This document shows, piece by piece, positions 22,046-30,708 of a DNA stretch of 38,144 bases (position 1 is the first letter of the stretch; each line of letters begins with the position of its first letter). The stretch covers positions 18,193-56,336 of the forward strand of contig NZ_NCQY01000016.1 in assembly GCF_002894645.1 (NCBI RefSeq). The letters run 5' to 3'. The position numbers and the translations under genes were made by a program. The notes beneath the pieces are model-generated. The model ran no database searches. It was not told the origin of the DNA and saw only the letters and a program-made list of their open reading frames with translations. This DNA comes from Salinibacter altiplanensis (GTDB taxonomy: Bacteria > Bacteroidota > Rhodothermia > Rhodothermales > Salinibacteraceae).

Positions 22046-24649
22046 TTACAGCTGTGCGGACAAGCGGACCCCGAGGAGTCGAGGTGGTCCCGCAATGTAG
22101 GTCGGCACCCCAAACCCCTTGCCGGTGTTGCCCGCATCGATCAAGTACTCCTCGTCGAGAAGGTTTTTTGCAAACCCCTCGATCGAGAACTGACCGCCGA
22201 GAAAGCGAACCCCAGCACGGACATTGAGGAGGCCGTATGCATCCTGGCTGATGGGGGGATTTGGGCTGTTTTCGAACTCTGTGTTCTCCTCGTCGAAGAA
22301 GAACTGCGACTTGTAGGTGTAGCTGGGCCGCACAAAGACCGACGCCTGCTCGCGGATCGGGACGGAAATGTCCGTTCCTACTGCGAAGGTATGCTCCGGC
22401 GTAAGCCGGAACCGGTTGTTGGCCAGTTCCTGCGGGTCGCCGTTCTCGTCCTCCTCGTCGAACGTCGCGTCGATGTAGCTGTAGTTACCAAACACGGACA
22501 CGCCGGAGGAAAGGGCGCCGCGCACGGCCGTTTCGAACCCGATCGCAGTGGCAGCCCCAGAGTCGCGCGTCTCGGTGACAAACTCTTCATCTTGCAGCTC
22601 CGTCACGCTCGTCTGGAAGTTGCTGTAATCGTAGTAGTAGCCGTTCGCTTCGTACTCGAAGCGCTCGTTGAAGGCCCGGCCCTTGATGCCGGTCTCATAG
22701 CTCCAGACAGTTTCTGCATCTAAGATATTGCTTCCACTCGCATCGACGTTGATCACGTTCGGACGTCGTCCCCGCGAGACGCTCGCAAACGCATTCGTCT
22801 CGTCGCTGAGGGCATACTCAGCTACGAACCGCCCGACCGCAGAGGTGAACTGTTCGCTCTCGGAGAGCCGGCCGTTCGTTGGGGCAAACAAGTCATTCGG
22901 AGAGGCGCCGAGCAGGAAACCGAGTCGTCCTGGCGTTTCGCTGTTGGTGACCTCGTACTCGCCCGTGACGTCTTCGTAGGTAAACCGCAGACCCGCAGTT
23001 AGGCTGAGCCGGTCGGTGAACCGGTACGTTCCGTCGACAAAGGCCTCCAGCGCGGTCGTCGTGCCGAAGTTCTCGAACGCCTCCTCGTGCGACGGCTTCA
23101 GGGGAATGGGGTCTCCAGTTTCCGGGTTCGGAATGGCCGGCACCACGGTCGGCTCCCCATCTGGTCCGAAGAGGGGGAGGTCCGGGTTCAGCAGCGCGAT
23201 GAAACTCCGCTCATCGGTCCGGAACGGGACGCGCTGCGAGCCATCTTCCCAGAAAAGACTTGCGCCCCCGAATCCGGTGAACGCTCCGTCGTTGTCATAG
23301 GAGAGACGAAGCTCTTGGCTGAACTGGTCTCCCTGAGCGTCCTCGTCAAACTGCAGGACGGGCGCTGGAGTCCCATCGGCGTCGAACCGCTCCAGCGAGT
23401 CGAACTGGCGAAAGCCCGTGATGGAGTTGAGCGCCCAGGCCCGCCCCAAGCTCTGGTCGACGAGTAGCGTCGCGCTCCAGACAGTTCGGTCGATGAACAG
23501 CTCGTCATCTTCGAGAACAGGATCCGGCCCGATCGCGGCTGGATCGGTGGCATCGGGCGTGCTGTTTTCGGGACCGAAGATCGCACTCTTAAACGAAACG
23601 CCCGGCGGAGTATCACGCTGGTAGTTGACGATCGCATCGACAACAGTCGTGGGAGTAGGAAGCCAGCGCGCAAGGCCCCGCAAGGCAAAGGTCTCCTTGC
23701 CGTTCAGTCCATCGCCGGTTCGGTTCTCCAGATACCCATCCCTCTTTTTGTAGAACCCGGCCACGCGACCGAAGAGCTTGTCTTCTACGAGGGGCACGTT
23801 GGCGTGTCCAGTCGCGTAGCGCTCTCCGTAGTTCCCCGAGCCGAGTTCCAGACGGGTAGAGGTTTCGTTCCGCGCCTTGTTCTGGATAAGGTGAACAGCC
23901 CCAATTTGCGCCCCCCGCCCGAAGAGCGTTCCCTGCGGTCCTTTCAGCACTTCAACTCGCTCCATATCGTAGAGCTCAACGACAGACCCGCGTGATTTGC
24001 TGATTGACACTCCATCTTTGAACACAGAAACTCGGGGCTCGACGCGAGAGTCCCCATTGTCACTCGTGATTCCCCGCACGACAAACCCTGGATTATTCGG
24101 GCTCTGCAGTTGGACTTCCAGACCTGGAACGTACGACGAAAGCTCATCCGCCTGGGTAATGCCGAGTTCCTCGAGAAAGTCTCCGTTGTATGCCGTGACG
24201 GCTACTGGGACCTCCTGGACGCGCTCCGCACGTTTCTGCGAAGTGACGGTAAGCCCTTCCAAAGCGACCTCTCGCGACGAGAGCTCAACAGTTACGGTCG
24301 TTGTCTCATCTGCCCGAACTGTCACGTCCTGCTCCACAGACTGATAGCCAATAAAGCGAACGGTGAGGACGTGGTCGCCTGCTGGAACGTTCCGCAAATC
24401 GAAACGGCCATTCGTGTTCGCAGAGGTGCCCCGCTCCAGCTCCATGATCTGTACGGTGGACCCGGGAAGAGGCTTTCCCTCGGTGGTGGTAACAGTTCCC
24501 TCAATTTGACCAGTGCCCTGTTGGCCAGTGCCCTGTGCCTGCGTCTGAGGGACAGGGCACAGCAATGTCGCCAGAAAAATGGCGATCATCCAACCACATG
24601 TCTGAGGAGACATCTTAGGAGAGGAGCAGACAGAAAGGGACATACGCAT
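22046..24649 (-). CDS. TonB-dependent outer-membrane receptor (carboxypeptidase-like domain, plug and barrel)
   Basis: 867 residues. A signal peptide (about 14-39) is followed by a carboxypeptidase-regulatory-like domain (about 48-127, 'IEGTVTTTEGKPLPGSTVQI'). Next come a TonB-box-like 'EGLTVTS' (131-137), a plug domain (about 140-250, with 'VEVLKGPQGTLFGRGA') and a large beta-barrel. It imports an unknown substrate across the outer membrane using TonB energy. The neighbouring PhoD phosphatase suggests phosphate-containing organic compounds. The last residue is Leu rather than the usual aromatic one. An ATG at 24613 is an alternative start closer to the signal core. Repeat 'GTGQQGTGQ' at 40-48 again comes from a short duplication. 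Confidence 0.9.
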   Translation of the reverse strand: MRMSLSVCSSPKMSPQTCGWMIAIFLATLLCPVPQTQAQGTGQQGTGQIEGTVTTTEGKPLPGSTVQIMELERGTSANTNGRFDLRNVPAGDHVLTVRFIGYQSVEQDVTVRADETTTVTVELSSREVALEGLTVTSQKRAERVQEVPVAVTAYNGDFLEELGITQADELSSYVPGLEVQLQSPNNPGFVVRGITSDNGDSRVEPRVSVFKDGVSISKSRGSVVELYDMERVEVLKGPQGTLFGRGAQIGAVHLIQNKARNETSTRLELGSGNYGERYATGHANVPLVEDKLFGRVAGFYKKRDGYLENRTGDGLNGKETFALRGLARWLPTPTTVVDAIVNYQRDTPPGVSFKSAIFGPENSTPDATDPAAIGPDPVLEDDELFIDRTVWSATLLVDQSLGRAWALNSITGFRQFDSLERFDADGTPAPVLQFDEDAQGDQFSQELRLSYDNDGAFTGFGGASLFWEDGSQRVPFRTDERSFIALLNPDLPLFGPDGEPTVVPAIPNPETGDPIPLKPSHEEAFENFGTTTALEAFVDGTYRFTDRLSLTAGLRFTYEDVTGEYEVTNSETPGRLGFLLGASPNDLFAPTNGRLSESEQFTSAVGRFVAEYALSDETNAFASVSRGRRPNVINVDASGSNILDAETVWSYETGIKGRAFNERFEYEANGYYYDYSNFQTSVTELQDEEFVTETRDSGAATAIGFETAVRGALSSGVSVFGNYSYIDATFDEEDENGDPQELANNRFRLTPEHTFAVGTDISVPIREQASVFVRPSYTYKSQFFFDEENTEFENSPNPPISQDAYGLLNVRAGVRFLGGQFSIEGFAKNLLDEEYLIDAGNTGKGFGVPTYIAGPPRLLGVRLSAQL

Positions 24650-24939
24650 TTTGTAGGCTTGGAGACATGACTTGACATCCTGAATGATACCTCCTCGCCT
24701 TTCCGTGTCTGTTATGCAAGCATTATCCGTGGTTTACGAAAATATTTTGCTCGGAAGCCAGCGAGCAAGGCTGGAGGAACCCCCCTGCCTGCCGGAGAGG
24801 TCTCGCAGATCTGTGCTTCCGAAAAGCCTTTGAAGGCTGGTCTCACCTCCAGGTCTTCGGAACTGTATCCAACACTGAGGCTGTGTCTAACACCGACAGT
24901 GCAAAAATTACCAGTTGCGGTCTGCACCAAACCAACCGG
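24650..24939. other. Upstream region of the TonB receptor
   Basis: The minus strand has AGGAGG-like sequence about 45 bp before the receptor start. No convincing gene; an 82-codon minus-strand frame here has poor codon usage. Confidence 0.35.
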
Positions 24940-25190
24940 GTCGCCAGTCCATCTGCCCACCTTGCCGGCCGGATCTGTGATCTCTATCCCCTCGGGAATC
25001 TGATACGCGATCTGAATGGCCAGCCCGCCGAAGTGCTAGAACTGGTCTCCAATCTTTAGTGCCGGGTCTCCCATCCGGGTTGGTGTAGAGCTAAAGGCCG
25101 CTCTCGGAGTGCCTCCTCGCTCATCCCAGTCTTTTTCAGATCCCTCATCTGTTGCCGCAAGAACGACGAATCCAAGCAGAGCGGTGTCAG
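24940..25190 (-). pseudogene. Decayed unrecognised gene
   Basis: Minus strand. One frame reads 'SSFLRQQMRDLKKTGMSEEA'. The next reads 'STPTRMGDPALKIGDQF', an in-frame TAG, then 'HFGGLAIQIAYQIPEGIEIT' and 'DPAGKVGRWTGDPVG'. The sequence is protein-like, but a frameshift and a nonsense codon separate its parts. No family recognised. Confidence 0.3.
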
Positions 25191-25334
25191 CGAGTGGTCC
25201 CTAGGTTGTCTCCCTATGGCCTGAGCGAATCATCGTCGGTCAACTCCGACACGAAGACAACTCCCATACGAAGAGAAGGAACGCTGCAGCAACACCTGAG
25301 CTGGGAATTGCTTTTTGGCGACGGGAAGGCCGGC

Positions 25335-25372
25335 AAATGGACGCGCAACTGTTAAATGGACGCGCAATTGTC
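25335..25372 (+). repeat. 19-bp tandem pair
   Basis: AAATGGACGCGCAACTGTT is followed directly by a copy with two changes. No gene could be assigned across it. Confidence 0.9.
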
Positions 25373-25493
25373 ACCGGCTCGGGCCTTTCTCCCTGACACG
25401 AAGTGGAAACGTCAAACCAGCGTGCGGAGAGTCCCACGAGGAAGTGCGCTACAGGGGTGCACTACAAGGAGGTGCACTGCAAGGAGGTGTACA

Positions 25494-26210
25494 CTAAAGC
25501 TCCACGGGTTGCAAGACCTGAACTTCCTTGAATTCTCTCCCCCAACTCTCACGAACCTCCTCGATCCCGGCCTCCAGAGGCGGGGCGTGTTCTGGCTGGG
25601 CAGCCAGCAAAAAGAGAACGTGGGAGGTGCGAACCGAGGAGATCCACGGGCCGCTGGTGATCCGACGCAGGTCCTGCAGGCGGCTTTTGGTATACGCCTC
25701 ATGACCGACGCGAGGAAAATGCTGGTAGATCAATACCGAGCGGCCCGACGACCACGTTCGCTGAACCTCATCGAAGAAAAGGTATTTCGACGAGCTTTTG
25801 TGTCCTCGGTCCTTCGACTTGATCTCCAGCCCGTTGTCCGGATCGAAAAAGATGATGTCCCCCCCCATCGAGAGCAGGGCGTCGAAATAGCCGCTCCGTT
25901 CGTTCCGGCCATCCGGGATGAAGCGGCTGAAATAGGAAGCCCGGGGCAGAAGTCCTGTCTCCTCGATGGCGGATACGCCCCGGCGCTGGTCGTTTTGGAC
26001 AGCCCTGCTCAGGAAGTCGAACAGCTCCGGATCCAGTGAGCGGTAGCGGTCTGGGCGATCCAGGTATGAGGTCTTGCGCCCGTCGGTACTTCCCTCGTCG
26101 GGGGTAAGCATCCACCCGACCAGCAGATCCATCGAGGCTGGCCTCAAGAGGGCCCGAAGGAGGCCGTACTTGTAGTAGTCATTGATGTCGCCGAAGTACT
26201 GGTTCTTCAT
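25494..26210 (-). CDS. Conserved hypothetical protein, 238 aa
   Basis: Starts 'MKNQYFGDINDYYKYGLLRA', a beginning I associate with a widespread uncharacterised bacterial family. A strong motif F-F-D123-P-D-N-G127-L-E is followed by 'SSKYLFFDEV' and 'SVLIYQHFPR', which looks like an alpha/beta enzyme core with acidic active-site residues. Relatives are often found in accessory or phage-linked regions, but I cannot give a function. It stands alone on the minus strand next to a toxin-antitoxin module and other island genes. An 18-bp tandem pair lies just upstream of its start (26212-26247). Confidence 0.7.
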   Translation of the reverse strand: MKNQYFGDINDYYKYGLLRALLRPASMDLLVGWMLTPDEGSTDGRKTSYLDRPDRYRSLDPELFDFLSRAVQNDQRRGVSAIEETGLLPRASYFSRFIPDGRNERSGYFDALLSMGGDIIFFDPDNGLEIKSKDRGHKSSSKYLFFDEVQRTWSSGRSVLIYQHFPRVGHEAYTKSRLQDLRRITSGPWISSVRTSHVLFLLAAQPEHAPPLEAGIEEVRESWGREFKEVQVLQPVEL

Positions 26211-26639
26211 GACCAGGGGTTATGTCCAAACCAGGGGTTGTGTCCAAAGTTGTATAACTGAACTGGACGTGGGCCTGCGGTTCCTGGGCCTTGATGCTGG
26301 GCCTACAGTCCCTGAGACTCGACCTCAAGATCCTGTATGTAGCCTGAAGAGTCCAGGTGTAGAGAAAAGCATGCTTCCCCCGAGGCGTCTTTCCCTGAGG
26401 CGTCTATGGGCCCCCACTCTTCATAAACCGGCTCGCTACTTTTTCCTTGCCGCTCCTCCACTGGTGGTCCTTCCCAGCTGGTAGCGACCCCGGCACATTC
26501 TCCCAGTCAGGGTGGAACGCCGGGAGTGGCGCCGGTCGTCTCTATCCCGAGCATTTTCCGTATTGATGTTCTGTCTTGAGTATTTTTGCCTCGAGCATTT
26601 CGCTTCGGTTGCCTTCCCTCCGACCGCCCAGCCTCAGTC
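26211..26639. other. Gene-poor stretch
   Basis: Holds the 18-bp tandem pair ACCAGGGGTTATGTCCAA at 26212-26247 and a 15-bp pair near 26386. No gene seen. Confidence 0.35.
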
Positions 26640-26960
26640 ATGCCCGAAAGCGACCACAGTCCCGGAAGCACTGGTAGCCCAGGGCGCCGGGAGGTAACCT
26701 ACGATTCGGTCACGATCCACTACCGCGCCGAGGAGGAAGAGCCACTCACGGTCGAGCGGGTCCATCGCCTTGCCGACAGCTCCTTTCCCGGCTCCGGCGA
26801 GCGGGCGCTTCAGGTGATCGACGACCCGTGGAAAAAGCCGATCAGGGGTCTTTTCGAGGTGGATCTGATTCTGATTCCGCCCGAGGAGATCAGCCACCTC
26901 GTGCTTCGGGAAGGAGACAAAGAGACGACGGCGACGGTTGAGGAAGTGCTCAGTGGCTGA
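26640..26960 (+). CDS. Hypothetical protein, 106 aa, with altered C-terminus
   Basis: ATG 26640. After a Ser/Gly start the product has a compact alpha/beta part: 'REVTYDSVTIHYRAEEEE', 'PLTVERVHRLADSSF', 'LFEVDLILIPPEEISHLVL'. No family recognised. The stop TGA (26958-26960) is created by a 19-bp tandem duplication (26939-26976). With one unit removed the frame would read on as V-L-S-G-D-A-P-D-P-G-I-S and then stop, so the C-terminus is about eight residues shorter than ancestral. This change is probably tolerated. Confidence 0.55.
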   Translation: MPESDHSPGSTGSPGRREVTYDSVTIHYRAEEEEPLTVERVHRLADSSFPGSGERALQVIDDPWKKPIRGLFEVDLILIPPEEISHLVLREGDKETTATVEEVLSG

Positions 26961-26976
26961 GGAGGTGCTCAGTGGC
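26939..26976 (+). repeat. 19-bp tandem pair spanning a stop codon
   Basis: TGAGGAAGTGCTCAGTGGC is followed at once by a copy with one change. The first three bases of the second unit form the stop of the 106-aa gene. Confidence 0.95.
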
Positions 26977-27107
26977 GACGCCCCCGACCCAGGCATCTCC
27001 TGACTCCGGCCTCTTCCAATCCCAGCGTCTCGGCACCTTCCCCGCTCGGGCTATTGCCGCGTAAGACGGAAGCTCAGGGCCGGCAGGTTACGGCTCTTTC
27101 ACTACAA

Positions 27108-27210
27108 GGGGTTGACACCCTGGGGGTGATTTCGTTATTTTTTATGTTAGAATAATGGTCAAAGGAAAAGCCAGCTCGCTTCAGCCTCGAAGCGGGCGTT
27201 TTCTATGTCT
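27108..27210 (+). promoter_or_regulatory. Promoter-leader-hairpin unit, copy A
   Basis: TTGACA at 27112-27117, a 17-nt spacer (CCCTGGGGGTGATTTCG), then TTATTT at 27135. About 35 nt later comes a nine-pair hairpin and GTTTTCTATGTCT. The leader before the stem (GTCAAAGGAAAAGC then CAGCTCGCT) is nearly the same as in copy C. It lies upstream of the toxin-antitoxin pair but 280 bp away, so a short independent RNA is as likely as a leader for that operon. Confidence 0.5.
27174..27203 (+). terminator. Hairpin with U-rich tail in unit A
   Basis: GCTCGCTTC (27174-27182) pairs with GAAGCGGGC (27189-27197), nine pairs with one G-U, around a 6-nt loop. GTTTTCT follows. An A-rich run precedes the stem. 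Confidence 0.6.
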
Positions 27211-27493
27211 GACCAGCCTGCTTCTGCCTACTGCACCTCTTCTGCCTACTGCACCTCTCAGGCCAGGTACAGGTACGCCAAGCCGCTCGCACGTGCCGGC
27301 GGTGGAGATGTGCCAGCGGGTGAGACTGCCAGCAGCGAAGCAGGCATGATTTGTCGGATTGGCCCGGACTGGGTCTTGGCAATGTGAATCTTGGCAGTGT
27401 GAATCTTGGCAACGTGCCTGGCCTGAAGAGTGAGGAACAGATGGGCAAGAGCAGGCTACACGACCATCCACTACCATAACCGCGCCCGTTCCC
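27211..27493. other. Intergenic stretch with 18- and 15-bp repeats
   Basis: An 18-bp pair TTCTGCCTACTGCACCTC occurs near 27230, and CTTGGCAATGTGAAT is repeated three times near 27375-27415. No gene is favoured: a 60-codon frame starting in the hairpin tail has repeat-derived content. Confidence 0.35.
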
Positions 27494-27757
27494 ATGCCGC
27501 TTCGAGCCACGCTCCGAGAGGACAACACGTTAGAGCTCCCCGACGACGCCCCGCGTCTTGCGCGGACGAACACGCCTCTCCAGGTCATTGGTCTCGGGAG
27601 CGGGACGTTCGTGGTCACCGAGAAGGAGCCTCAGATTCCCCAAATCGCTTCGGAGTTTCAGGGCGCGATGCGAAGGGCAAACGTCACGAAAGATGAGCTC
27701 TTAGACAATCTCTACGAGGTCAAGCAGGAAATGGCAGAGGAGAAAGGCCGGGCGTGA
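27494..27757 (+). CDS. Antitoxin of a PIN-type toxin-antitoxin module
   Basis: 87 residues. The N-terminal part ('MPLRATLREDNTLELPDDAP', then 'LQVIGLGSGTFVV') resembles the short beta swapped-hairpin DNA-binding type of antitoxin (AbrB/SpoVT-like), and the C-terminal helix would bind the toxin. The assignment rests on size, shape and the adjoining PIN gene, whose possible GTG start overlaps the stop here (GTGA). Such antitoxins usually repress their own operon; no operator could be pointed out. Confidence 0.6.
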   Translation: MPLRATLREDNTLELPDDAPRLARTNTPLQVIGLGSGTFVVTEKEPQIPQIASEFQGAMRRANVTKDELLDNLYEVKQEMAEEKGRA

Positions 27758-28227
27758 GCCAGAGCGGTATGACCGAAAGCAAAGACCGTCTCCGGGTCTA
27801 CATCGACGCCGATGTCCTTCTTGCGGGGATCGCGACGGAGAACCCGAGCGCCGCGTCTCGGGTCGTCCTCGAAGCCTCAGAGTTGACCCTTCTGGACCTT
27901 ATCGCTAGCCAGAGGGTGCTTGATGAATGCAACCGAAACCTCGGGAAGGTCGCCCCGGAGGAACCGATCCTCGCGTCTCTTCGGCAGTCCTTTTCGGAAG
28001 CGGTTGACCGAGCAGTTGAGGTCGTAGATGACCCCAGTTCACTATCTGCGATCTCAGGGACAGACCCGAAGGACCTCATCCACCTCACGAGTGCAGCGGA
28101 CCAGGGCTGCGATTTCCTCGTCACCTACAACCTCAGTGACTACCCCCGGAGCCACGAAGGCGTAACCGTGGTCGAGCCGGGAACACTCGTGCGGAGAATC
28201 CGGGAGCAGATCCGAAATCTGGAGTGA
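27754..28227 (+). CDS. PIN-domain toxin (VapC-like ribonuclease)
   Basis: 157 residues from a GTG overlapping the antitoxin stop, with an AGGAG 11 bases before it; an ATG at 27769 is the alternative. PIN hallmarks are present: 'VYIDADVLLAG' (first Asp), an acidic residue in 'SQRVLDECNRNL', and 'DPKDLIHLTSA' followed by 'CDFLVTYNLSDYP' (later Asp residues). PIN toxins are Mg-dependent RNases that cut tRNA or rRNA and are neutralised by the upstream partner. The gene order, antitoxin then toxin, is standard. It probably helps to stabilise the island. Confidence 0.78.
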   Translation: MSQSGMTESKDRLRVYIDADVLLAGIATENPSAASRVVLEASELTLLDLIASQRVLDECNRNLGKVAPEEPILASLRQSFSEAVDRAVEVVDDPSSLSAISGTDPKDLIHLTSAADQGCDFLVTYNLSDYPRSHEGVTVVEPGTLVRRIREQIRNLE

Positions 28228-28595
28228 TGGACTGGTGGAAATGCTGCCAGAGAGCAGTACTATCTTGTTCTCGTCGGAACTGGTTCCTCCGGTTTCGCCG
28301 GATCTGCCACCAGAGCTGTGCATGCGGCATCGGCTCTTCGGTCGGAATTTCCCCGTCGCGCACGTACGTTTCGGTCGCAATTTACCATAGAATAAAATTA
28401 CTTATGACACGCTAATCCCACGGGCCAGTCGGCCTCTTTTAACCCTGCGCGTCGTGACTCCATACTGCTGACTGGAGCCCCGAAAAGACCGATAATCCCT
28501 CGATCCCTTCCGCATTCCATCCCTGCTGCATTCCATCCCTGCCGCATTCTCTAGAGTCGGTCGTTCCGACCAGCACTTTCGTTCCGACCGGCACT
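28228..28595. other. Gene-poor stretch downstream of the toxin
   Basis: A 49-codon plus-strand frame (28241-28390) is protein-like but unrecognised. A 16-bp pair (GCATTCCATCCCTGCT) and an 18-bp pair (CGTTCCGACCAGCACTTT) lie at about 28510-28600. Nothing else stands out. Confidence 0.35.
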
Positions 28596-30443
28596 TTATC
28601 GGTCGGTGAGAGAGATCTCGTCGTACCAGTTCACGCCCGATCCCCCATTTGATCCAGCATCGTACACGTAGCCATACGCGTCTGGAGAGGAAGCCCCCTT
28701 CGAGATTGGTTGTCCTCGAACCCACTGCACATCGGCACTGTCGACCTGTAGTGTGGCGGGTGTCCAGGTACCACTCTCGGGACTACCGCTCTCGGGACTA
28801 CCGCTCTCGGGACTGGAGGTGTGGTACAGGCGGCCCGTTTCCTCCTCGATGAACAGAACGTGGACCCTCGACCCGAAAGCTATGGCGTCGGCTCCCGTCT
28901 GGTCGGAGTCCACGGCATTCTGGACGACGGAGCGCTCGGTGACCTGCACCGGATCACTCATCTGCACCGGATCACTCAACAGACCGCTCGGGCCTACCCG
29001 ACGCGCCCACAGGGTCCCCTCCGCCCGCCGGTAAAGGATAACAGTCGTGTTCGACTCCGACAGGTGGACGAGCGGCAGAATAGAGCCGACGTCTGTCTCG
29101 GCGGCTCCTAGCTTTGAAGAGATCTGCCAGGGCGCCGTGAGGCTGCCATCCGGCCGAATGCGGCGGTACCACGCCGTGCCGTCGCGCCGGGTGTACGCCA
29201 GGTGCACCGTGTCGCCCGATCCGCGGACCAACTGCGGGCCGGACAGCGGAGCTCCAGTCTTGCTGGGAACTGTGGTTGCCTCGCCCCAAATGCCGTCCGG
29301 ACTGCGAATTTTGTAGTGAATGCGGCCTGGCCCGCCGTAGACGCCGACGAGGCTCCCGTCGGACAGTACAGTCAGGGAGGCCACCTGCACGGGCGGCTCC
29401 CCGGGCGCCGCCACGGTGTCGTCGCGGACGTGCCAGGTGTCCGGGTCGTCCGGATGAGCCGCCGTTCGGAACGAGTGATGCAGCACCCCGGCGTCGATCT
29501 GGTGGAGCATATGAATCGTCCCCTCGCGTGCGGCTGAGGCGAACCCTTCTAAATCACCGGTGGCCGGACGATGGGCGCCGTCCACCTCGTGCCACTTCTG
29601 CCCACCGTCTTCGGACTTTACTGCCATCAGCTTGTTGTAGGACTCCGCCGGCTCCATGAGGAAGTAGAGGCTCCCGCCTGAAGCCTCCCAGGGCCCGAGG
29701 CGGCCCGGAGTCTCCGGGTAGGTGCCGCCCAGCAGCCGGGGCGGAATGGTGGCCGTCACGGTCGGCATGGTGTCCGTGTCCAGCGGACGGCCCTGCGCGT
29801 CGGCGGCTAGGGGGCGGCCCCGCACGTCGACCATCCGAAACTCGAAGGTGTCCCCCTCCCCGTTCGTCACGGCGCCGTCTGCGTAGCGACGAATCACGAT
29901 CGGCCACTCCCACTCGCTTTGCGCCCCTCGATCAGGGAGGGCGGCAGTCACGCCGGAAAGGCTGACGCCCACCCCACCCGCATACGAGGCCGTCGACCGG
30001 TCGAGAAGATCAGTGGTTTCTGCTCGATCCTCGTATGCTGGAGAAGAGACCACGCTCACCCGAGGTGTGATTTCCGACGTGGCGTAAGGAAAATCTGCGG
30101 GCATCACCGGTCGCCACATCTTCCCGTTGCGTCGGTACTGCAGCCGAAAGCGTTCCGCAAATGCAGCATCGAGGGGCGTTTCCACCTCGAAGCGGAGGCG
30201 GAACGGAGCCTCGACCGGCAGGGTCACAGGCTCGTTGAGGGACGCGGCCCACCCCTGATTGGCATTCAGGCCGGCGTCAACGTCGGAACGGACGCGGAAT
30301 GCGGTCTGATGGGCCGGGGACACCGACGCCGACCCACTGGGCGCGTCGGCGTCACCTGCACAACCGCTCCCTACCAGAAGAAACGGAAACACCAGTAGAA
30401 GCGGCCATGAATGAAAGCAGGAGGGACACTGTGTAGAGGCCAT
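28596..30443 (-). CDS. Sialidase-like beta-propeller lipoprotein
   Basis: 615 residues from ATG 30443, chosen because it begins a lipoprotein signal (hydrophobic core ending V-G-S-G-C28). The mature part has repeated BNR/sialidase-like blade features: 'AVKSEDGGQKWHEVDG', 'LHHSFRTAAHPDDPDTWHV', 'HYKIRSPDGIWGEATTV' and 'LAYTRRDGTAWYRRI'. It probably binds or cleaves glycans at the cell surface; catalytic residues were not identified, so a binding role is equally possible. The tail contains S-P-E-S-G units three times from a 15-bp repeat. The start codon region itself lies in a 20-bp tandem pair. It is the last gene of a minus-strand group with the phosphatase and TonB receptor. Confidence 0.65.
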   Translation of the reverse strand: MASTQCPSCFHSWPLLLVFPFLLVGSGCAGDADAPSGSASVSPAHQTAFRVRSDVDAGLNANQGWAASLNEPVTLPVEAPFRLRFEVETPLDAAFAERFRLQYRRNGKMWRPVMPADFPYATSEITPRVSVVSSPAYEDRAETTDLLDRSTASYAGGVGVSLSGVTAALPDRGAQSEWEWPIVIRRYADGAVTNGEGDTFEFRMVDVRGRPLAADAQGRPLDTDTMPTVTATIPPRLLGGTYPETPGRLGPWEASGGSLYFLMEPAESYNKLMAVKSEDGGQKWHEVDGAHRPATGDLEGFASAAREGTIHMLHQIDAGVLHHSFRTAAHPDDPDTWHVRDDTVAAPGEPPVQVASLTVLSDGSLVGVYGGPGRIHYKIRSPDGIWGEATTVPSKTGAPLSGPQLVRGSGDTVHLAYTRRDGTAWYRRIRPDGSLTAPWQISSKLGAAETDVGSILPLVHLSESNTTVILYRRAEGTLWARRVGPSGLLSDPVQMSDPVQVTERSVVQNAVDSDQTGADAIAFGSRVHVLFIEEETGRLYHTSSPESGSPESGSPESGTWTPATLQVDSADVQWVRGQPISKGASSPDAYGYVYDAGSNGGSGVNWYDEISLTDR

Positions 30444-30630
30444 GGAGACTGTGTAGAGGCCATGGAGACAGAAGGGGAGAACAGAGCACGTGGCAGAATC
30501 GCGCCCACGACGTGCTCCAATGAGGCTCTCGTGAGGCACGTGGGGCGCCGAAGAACAAAATACCCCGACGCCCCCCAGCGACTGCCGTGTGTCGCCGAGG
30601 GAGCCGTCGGGCAGTGGCACGGATCGGCCG

Positions 30631-30687
30631 CCTGTCAGAACGGTGCCTGTCAGAACGGTGCCTGTCAAAACGGTGCCTGTCAAACCC
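30631..30687 (-). repeat. 15-bp tandem array, four units, between two lipoprotein genes
   Basis: CCTGTCAGAACGGTG is repeated twice, followed by CCTGTCAAAACGGTG and a partial unit. It lies in the 265-bp gap between the beta-propeller lipoprotein and the phosphatase. Confidence 0.9.
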
Positions 30688-30708
30688 AGGAAGGGAGCCC
30701 ATCTAGCG

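Noticed and set aside
24712..24960. 82-codon minus-strand frame upstream of the TonB receptor
   Set aside because: Third positions are not G/C-rich as in real genes here; only the part beyond about 24940 looks coding, and it is broken.
27205..27387. 60-codon frame starting in the hairpin tail of unit A
   Set aside because: Most of its content comes from an 18-bp repeat and it lacks a ribosome-binding site.
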